Below are positions 33,439-37,965 of a stretch of DNA of 37,965 bases, piece by piece. Below the pieces are notes generated by a model. It saw only the letters and a list, made by a program, of their open reading frames with translations. It was not told where the DNA came from and did not search any database. A program made the translations under genes and the position numbers. Source of the stretch: CAYYMH01 sp964472785 (GTDB taxonomy: Bacteria > Zhuqueibacterota > Zhuqueibacteria > Thermofontimicrobiales > Thermofontimicrobiaceae); NCBI GenBank assembly GCA_964472785.1, contig CAYYMH010000041.1, positions 1 through 37,965 of the forward strand, in the 5' to 3' direction. The stretch's first letter is position 1; each line of letters opens with the position of its first letter.

Positions 33439-34098
33439 ATGGATAAAAAAGTCATGAATATCGTATGGGGGTCACTGATCGTTCTGTTTGGAATTCTGCT
33501 GCTTCTGGTTACAACAGACATCATTAATATTCACGTAAACACAGCCTGGGTGTTTGGGATTTTATTCTTCTTCAGTTTCTTATTTTTTATGGGATTGTAC
33601 ATCTCCATGCACCGCAGTCAATTTTGGCCGCTCATTCCCGGTATCATATCGCTGGGATTGGCGTTGCTCATTATAAGCGAACAAATTGGCATACGGAGTC
33701 AAATTGGCGCCGGTATTTTTATGCTTTTTATCGGATTGAGCTTTTTGGCTATCGTGTTGCTGCATCGGGAACACTGGTGGGCAGTTATCCCTGCCGGAAT
33801 GGTCGCCAGTATTTCACTGGTCATCTTTTTCGGTGACGTTATCGGAACTGGGTTGATGTTTTTAGGTATGGGAGCGACTTTTCTGGCGCTCTACTTTGTT
33901 TTGTTGACCAGACCGGAAAAGCATTGGTGGCCTTTAATTCCTGGTGGCATTCTGGCTTTTATGGGGCTGCTGTTCCTGTTCTTCGGTCCTGTCGAATTCG
34001 GTAAATATATTTTGCCGGTTGCGCTTATTATTGTGGGTTGTATTTTTATCATCAAACATTTACAGGATCAAAAGAAAGTGGATAAAGGGACGGAATAA
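33439..34098 (+). CDS. Polytopic membrane protein with internal WPLIPG repeats
   Basis: A 219-residue protein with about eight hydrophobic segments. Three repeats of roughly 54-58 residues each begin with a Trp-rich turn: FWPLIPGIISLGLALL (62-77), WWAVIPAGMVASISLV (113-128) and WWPLIPGGILAFMGLL (167-182), each preceded by a basic residue (HR, HREH, EKH). This triplication suggests internal duplication of a two-helix hairpin. The charged tail KHLQDQKKVDKGTE is probably cytoplasmic. I do not recognise a characterised family. AAGGAG precedes ATG 33439, and a strong terminator follows. Confidence 0.75.
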   Translation: MDKKVMNIVWGSLIVLFGILLLLVTTDIINIHVNTAWVFGILFFFSFLFFMGLYISMHRSQFWPLIPGIISLGLALLIISEQIGIRSQIGAGIFMLFIGLSFLAIVLLHREHWWAVIPAGMVASISLVIFFGDVIGTGLMFLGMGATFLALYFVLLTRPEKHWWPLIPGGILAFMGLLFLFFGPVEFGKYILPVALIIVGCIFIIKHLQDQKKVDKGTE

Positions 34099-34175
34099 AT
34101 CAATTCGCACCCGGACGATTAATTGATATTTTCTTAATTTATTCACAGTTATCTCTTAAGACATTTCACAAATTG

Positions 34176-34220
34176 AACAAACATTCGGCCGGCTAATCCG
34201 ATCCCGAATGTTTGTTTTTT
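34176..34220 (+). terminator. Rho-independent terminator after the membrane protein gene
   Basis: A perfect 13-bp stem (34176-34188 with 34204-34216), 15-base loop and T run to 34220. It separates the membrane protein gene from the GH13 gene, whose ribosome binding site begins only 25 bases later. The GH13 promoter may therefore overlap the terminator, or read-through occurs. Confidence 0.85.
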
Positions 34221-34260
34221 ATCATGAAAACTGTAACACGTTTTGGAGGGAAATTAACTC

Positions 34261-37200
34261 TTGAATTCTATTATTAAAATTTATTTGGGAAATGGCAATT
34301 TAGCAGATATATCTTCGGAGCAAAATTCTGCCCCCAAAGAATTTCATATTTCAAAAAATGCCCGTGACAAATACCAGTTTGATGAAAAACTGTTTTCACT
34401 GTCAGGCAATATCATTTTTGCAAATTTTCATGCAGTCAGGCAGTTCGTTAACAAAATGAACGAGAAACGGGATCTGGTCAACTTTCCCGAACAGGCGGTG
34501 CGCGCCGGACAGATTAATGCGATGGGTTTGATCGACGAAATTTTGCACTACATGGTTGAAGTCTATCGGGAACAAGAAAAAGCGGATTTGGCAAAAGATG
34601 CGCTGCAATGGTTGAACAAAAAATTCGGAGCAGCCGAAGTTAAAAAGACGTTGGAAAAATTTGCTGAAGATTTCCCTCCGGTTGCCGTTCATCAGCGAAA
34701 AATCAGTCTGGATGAATATCTGGACGGCGAGACGAATGGCGTACCTAACACGGAAATTTTATTGGAAGAAATGGCGTTGCTCTGGTTAGCCAATGAGAAT
34801 CCGGCCTTTTCTCCATTTCTGGAATTGTTTGACGATCGAGATTTGGAGCGGGAAACCGAATATGTACAGCTCGTTCAGGAATTAAAAAATTTCATGGAAA
34901 CCCAGCCTAAATTCGGACCCGATAATGAAAATCTGATCGACATGTTGCGCAGCCCGGCGGTAAATGTACCCCATTCGCTCAGCGGACAACTTCAGTTTAT
35001 GCTGGACAAATGGAGCACCTTATTGGGAAAATATCTCTATCGTTTGCTCAGCAGCCTAGATTTTATCACAGAAGAAGAGAAGATGCGTTTCGCGTTCGGA
35101 CCTGGTCCGTCAAGAGTGTACGACTTCAGAGGGATTGAGGAAGAACCCGAACGGTTCAGCATGGATAAAGATTGGATGCCGAGATTAGTGCTGATCGCAA
35201 AAAGCACGCTTGTTTGGCTGGATCAGCTTTCGAAAAAATATCAGCGCACGATTAATCGGCTGGATCAAATACCGGATGAGGAATTGGATCAATTAGCCAA
35301 CTGGGGATTCACCGGATTGTGGTTGATTGGCATCTGGGAGCGAAGTCCGGCTTCAAAAAAGATCAAGCAATTGTGCGGGAATCCCGAAGCCGAAGCTTCC
35401 GCATATTCGTTGTTTGATTATGTGATCTCTGATGAGTTGGGTGGCGATGAGGCATTCTTTAATCTCAAAGATCGCTGCTGGAAACGCGGTATTCGATTGG
35501 CGAGTGATATGGTGCCAAATCATACCGGCATTTACTCCAGATGGACTATTGAACATCCAGACTGGTTCATCGGACAAGATTACAGTCCATTTCCTTCCTA
35601 TTCGTTCAACGGACAAAATCTATCCCACAATGACAGATTTGGAATTTATATCGATGATCATTATTACGAACGAACGGATGCAGCCGTTGTTTTTAAGCGA
35701 GTTGATTTTCACACCGGTGATGTCAAATATATTTACCACGGAAACGACGGCACCAGCATGCCGTGGAATGACACGGCGCAGTTAAATTATTTGAAACCAG
35801 AGGTCAGGGAAGCAGTCATTCAGACTATTCTTTATGTGGCTCGCCGGACACCGATTATCCGTTTCGACGCTGCCATGACGCTGACTAAAAAACATTACCA
35901 ACGATTATGGTTTCCCGAACCGGGCACAGGAGGGGATATTCCGTCACGGGCTGAACACGGCATGACGCGACAGGAATTCGACAATCACATTCCCAACGAA
36001 TTCTGGCGCGAAGTCGTGGACAGGGTTGCTGAAGAAGCATCGGATACGTTGCTTTTAGCCGAAGCGTTCTGGCTGATGGAAGGCTTTTTCGTACGCACCC
36101 TGGGCATGCACCGGGTTTACAACAGCGCTTTTATGAATATGCTCAAAAATGAGGAGAATTCAAAATACCGCAGCGTGATCAAAAAAACTATTGAATTCAA
36201 TCCAGAAATTCTCAAACGTTACGTTAATTTTATGAACAACCCGGACGAAGAAACCGCGATCGCGCAGTTCGGCAAGGATGATAAATATTTCGGGGTGTGC
36301 ACCATGCTGGTGACCATGCCGGGTTTGCCCATGTTTGGTCACGGACAAATTGAGGGATACACTGAAAAATACGGCATGGAGTATCGCCGGGCATACTGGG
36401 ATGAGCAGGTAGATTATCATCTCATTGAGCGCCACGAGCGGGAAATTTTTCCGCTAATGCAAAAACGGTATTTGTTCGCCGATGTGAAAAACTTCCTGCT
36501 TTACGATTTTTACTCCCCGGCAGGATACGTCAATGAAAATGTGTTTGCCTATTCCAACCGGTTCGAGAATGAACGTGGATTAGTGGTTTATAATAATAAA
36601 TTCGAAGACGCACACGGCTGGGTTCGCACATCTGCTGCTTACGTAGAAAAGAGCGCTGATAGTGAGTCTCAACACCTTGTTCAAAAGTCGCTGGCAGAAG
36701 GATTGATGCTTCGAAATGATGATCAATATTTTACCATCTTCCGGGATCAAATTAACGGGCTGGAATACATTCGCAGCAGCAAGCAATTGAGCGAACAGGG
36801 ATTGTTCGTCGAGTTGGGTGCGTTCAAATACCATGTTTTTCTGGATTTCCGCGAAGTGCAGGATAATCAGTGGCATCATTACGCTCAGCTGCATGGTTAC
36901 TTGGATGGACGGGGTGTACCAAGTATTGATGAGGCATTGAGAGAAATGATCCTGCGTCCGATCCACCATAAATATGAACAATTAATGAAAGCTGAGCTTA
37001 TTTCTAATATCAAACAGGAGATTAGCGACAAGAAAAAGAAGAAAATTGACAGTGATTTATTTGACACCATTGAGCAAAAATATTTAGCATTTCTGGAGGA
37101 GGTCAATCGCCACACAGCCCGAACTACAAATGTCGAAGCGCTGGCAAAGCAAATTCGTGGTAAATTCGAAAGCCTGCCAATTTTAAATAATCTGCAAACA

Positions 37201-37785
37201 ATTTCCAAATCGGATAAAATAAAAGCGCCTGCTCGGTTTCTGAATAATTTCATCCGTAGTGAAGATAAGTTTTTGGACGGAATGATCAGTTGGCTCACTG
37301 TCCACGAAATTGGCAAAGTCGCATTTGAAGAGGATTTCGAGGAACAAAGCCGCAGTTGGATCGATGAATGGCTGCTGGGCAAAATCGTTAAACTTACTTT
37401 TCAGGAACTCGATTTGAATGAACAACAATCTTCGGAAATTTTATCACTCACTAAGATTTTAACAAGTCATCAACGCTGGTTCAAAAAACTGGAAACAGCA
37501 GAAAAACCATTGTACACCATTTTAAAAAATTTGCTGGGAGATCCGCAAGTGAGACAGTTTCTGCAGGTCAATCGGTATCAGGATGTGCTGTGGTTCAACA
37601 AAGAAGCGTTTGAGTCACTGGCTGGCTGGCTGTTTGCAGTTGGCGTGATGGATAGTCTAATGCAGGAAAAAGTCAGTGTAAAATCAATTGAAGAATTGTT
37701 TAATTCAATCCAGGCTTTGCTTGAAATTGAAGAGGAATCGGGGTACAGGGTCGACCGACTGCTTGAAGGTGCGAAACGAATTTAA
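34261..37785 (+). CDS. Large GH13 (alpha-amylase family) protein with helical extensions
   Basis: A 1174-residue protein without signal peptide, so cytoplasmic. The GH13 barrel spans about 330-760: region I SDMVPNHTG (D416, H421), region II IRFDAAMTL with the nucleophile D536, region III LLAEAFW with the acid/base E601, and region IV FMNNPDEE with D662. In region IV the common Asn-His-Asp reads Asn-Pro-Asp, so the transition-state His is lost. About 300 residues before and 400 after the barrel are mostly helical and match no domain I know. Substrate unknown; alpha-glucan or maltosyl transfer is possible. The start is TTG 34261: GGAGGG lies at 34245-34250, and no in-frame ATG exists before residue 60. 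Confidence 0.85.
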   Translation: MNSIIKIYLGNGNLADISSEQNSAPKEFHISKNARDKYQFDEKLFSLSGNIIFANFHAVRQFVNKMNEKRDLVNFPEQAVRAGQINAMGLIDEILHYMVEVYREQEKADLAKDALQWLNKKFGAAEVKKTLEKFAEDFPPVAVHQRKISLDEYLDGETNGVPNTEILLEEMALLWLANENPAFSPFLELFDDRDLERETEYVQLVQELKNFMETQPKFGPDNENLIDMLRSPAVNVPHSLSGQLQFMLDKWSTLLGKYLYRLLSSLDFITEEEKMRFAFGPGPSRVYDFRGIEEEPERFSMDKDWMPRLVLIAKSTLVWLDQLSKKYQRTINRLDQIPDEELDQLANWGFTGLWLIGIWERSPASKKIKQLCGNPEAEASAYSLFDYVISDELGGDEAFFNLKDRCWKRGIRLASDMVPNHTGIYSRWTIEHPDWFIGQDYSPFPSYSFNGQNLSHNDRFGIYIDDHYYERTDAAVVFKRVDFHTGDVKYIYHGNDGTSMPWNDTAQLNYLKPEVREAVIQTILYVARRTPIIRFDAAMTLTKKHYQRLWFPEPGTGGDIPSRAEHGMTRQEFDNHIPNEFWREVVDRVAEEASDTLLLAEAFWLMEGFFVRTLGMHRVYNSAFMNMLKNEENSKYRSVIKKTIEFNPEILKRYVNFMNNPDEETAIAQFGKDDKYFGVCTMLVTMPGLPMFGHGQIEGYTEKYGMEYRRAYWDEQVDYHLIERHEREIFPLMQKRYLFADVKNFLLYDFYSPAGYVNENVFAYSNRFENERGLVVYNNKFEDAHGWVRTSAAYVEKSADSESQHLVQKSLAEGLMLRNDDQYFTIFRDQINGLEYIRSSKQLSEQGLFVELGAFKYHVFLDFREVQDNQWHHYAQLHGYLDGRGVPSIDEALREMILRPIHHKYEQLMKAELISNIKQEISDKKKKKIDSDLFDTIEQKYLAFLEEVNRHTARTTNVEALAKQIRGKFESLPILNNLQTISKSDKIKAPARFLNNFIRSEDKFLDGMISWLTVHEIGKVAFEEDFEEQSRSWIDEWLLGKIVKLTFQELDLNEQQSSEILSLTKILTSHQRWFKKLETAEKPLYTILKNLLGDPQVRQFLQVNRYQDVLWFNKEAFESLAGWLFAVGVMDSLMQEKVSVKSIEELFNSIQALLEIEEESGYRVDRLLEGAKRI

Positions 37786-37846
37786 TATCAAAATTTGGAA
37801 GATTTTGAATTTAATTTTGAGTATCCACTCAATATTTTATGGCAAT

Positions 37847-37879
37847 ACCCTTTCAAAGGTTTTGAACCTTTGAAAGGGT
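37847..37879. repeat. Perfect 15-bp inverted repeat, dispersed-palindrome type
   Basis: ACCCTTTCAAAGGTT (37847-37861), loop TTG, AACCTTTGAAAGGGT (37865-37879). No T run follows, so it is not a normal terminator of the GH13 gene. The compact symmetrical hairpin looks like a REP-type dispersed element. The remaining bases to the window end hold no gene. Confidence 0.7.
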
Positions 37880-37965
37880 GCATGTTCACCATCTGTTTTT
37901 GAATGGATACAATTTTGATATGTACTCATAATTAAATAGAGTCATCGATGTCAACCTGTAGCTGA

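Noticed and set aside
1..37965. CRISPR array, tRNA, rRNA, transposase or integrase
   Set aside because: I looked for regularly spaced repeats, tRNA-like cloverleaf ends and recombinase-like ORFs and found none; the gaps are AT-rich and unstructured apart from the listed hairpins.

Overview
This window looks like a chromosomal piece of a free-living, chemoheterotrophic bacterium of the FCB supergroup. I would guess Calditrichota/KSB1-like or a close relative, but the phylum is inference. The pointers are a secreted protein ending in a Por/FlgD-like C-terminal sorting domain (NYPNPFN start, KKMMLIR end), the 'alternative' GlmU-like nucleotidyltransferase typical of Bacteroidota-like phyla, a mitochondrial-type citrate synthase, several secreted M14 peptidases and propeller proteins, and moderate GC. 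I saw no rRNA, tRNA, CRISPR array, integrase or transposase.

Layout. 1-850: small genes (DUF2934 protein, one-TM protein) and the decayed start of a glgC gene fused to a Trp-rich small ORF. 1.0-3.1 kb: a peroxide-response pair, a PerR-type regulator and a heme catalase, each behind its own palindromic PerR-like box. 3.3-5.5 kb: a phytoene-desaturase-like flavoenzyme and an MGMT-fold protein whose PCHR site reads PYWR. 5.5-10.5 kb (minus strand): a tight operon of a secreted S55-type serine peptidase, a secreted beta-propeller protein and the nanoRNase NrnA. 10.7-12.1 kb (minus): ferredoxin, YraN and RNase HII. 12.4-18.5 kb (plus): Lrp/AsnC regulator, citrate synthase, phosphotransacetylase, NagB, GlmU-like protein and acyl carrier protein, i.e. 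acetyl-CoA and amino-sugar metabolism. 18.5-22.1 kb (minus): a secreted GHL10 glycosidase-like protein and a DRG-like GTPase. 22.4-25.8 kb (plus): methyltransferase, a PLP Cys/Met lyase/synthase and an M14 peptidase. 26.1-29.4 kb: one very AT-rich 1079-residue SIR2-STAND-helical-repeat protein. 29.5-34.1 kb: EamA transporter, a second M14 peptidase and a membrane protein. 34.2-37.8 kb: a 1174-residue GH13-family protein, followed by a perfect 15-bp inverted repeat.

The most interesting locus is the SIR2-STAND protein at 26113-29352. It has the architecture of Avs5-like anti-phage NTPases but ends in what looks like a cold-shock/OB-type domain, and the usual catalytic His of the SIR2 domain (KLHGD) is Met (KLMGD). 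Its base composition is far from that of its neighbours, so it is probably acquired. Other points of note are the S55 peptidase with Ser and His motifs in the reverse order of SpoIVB, the glgC remnant chimera, the apparently leaderless perR, and a recurring promoter form TTGAC(A/T)-N17-TATATT that I located by eye in front of four genes.
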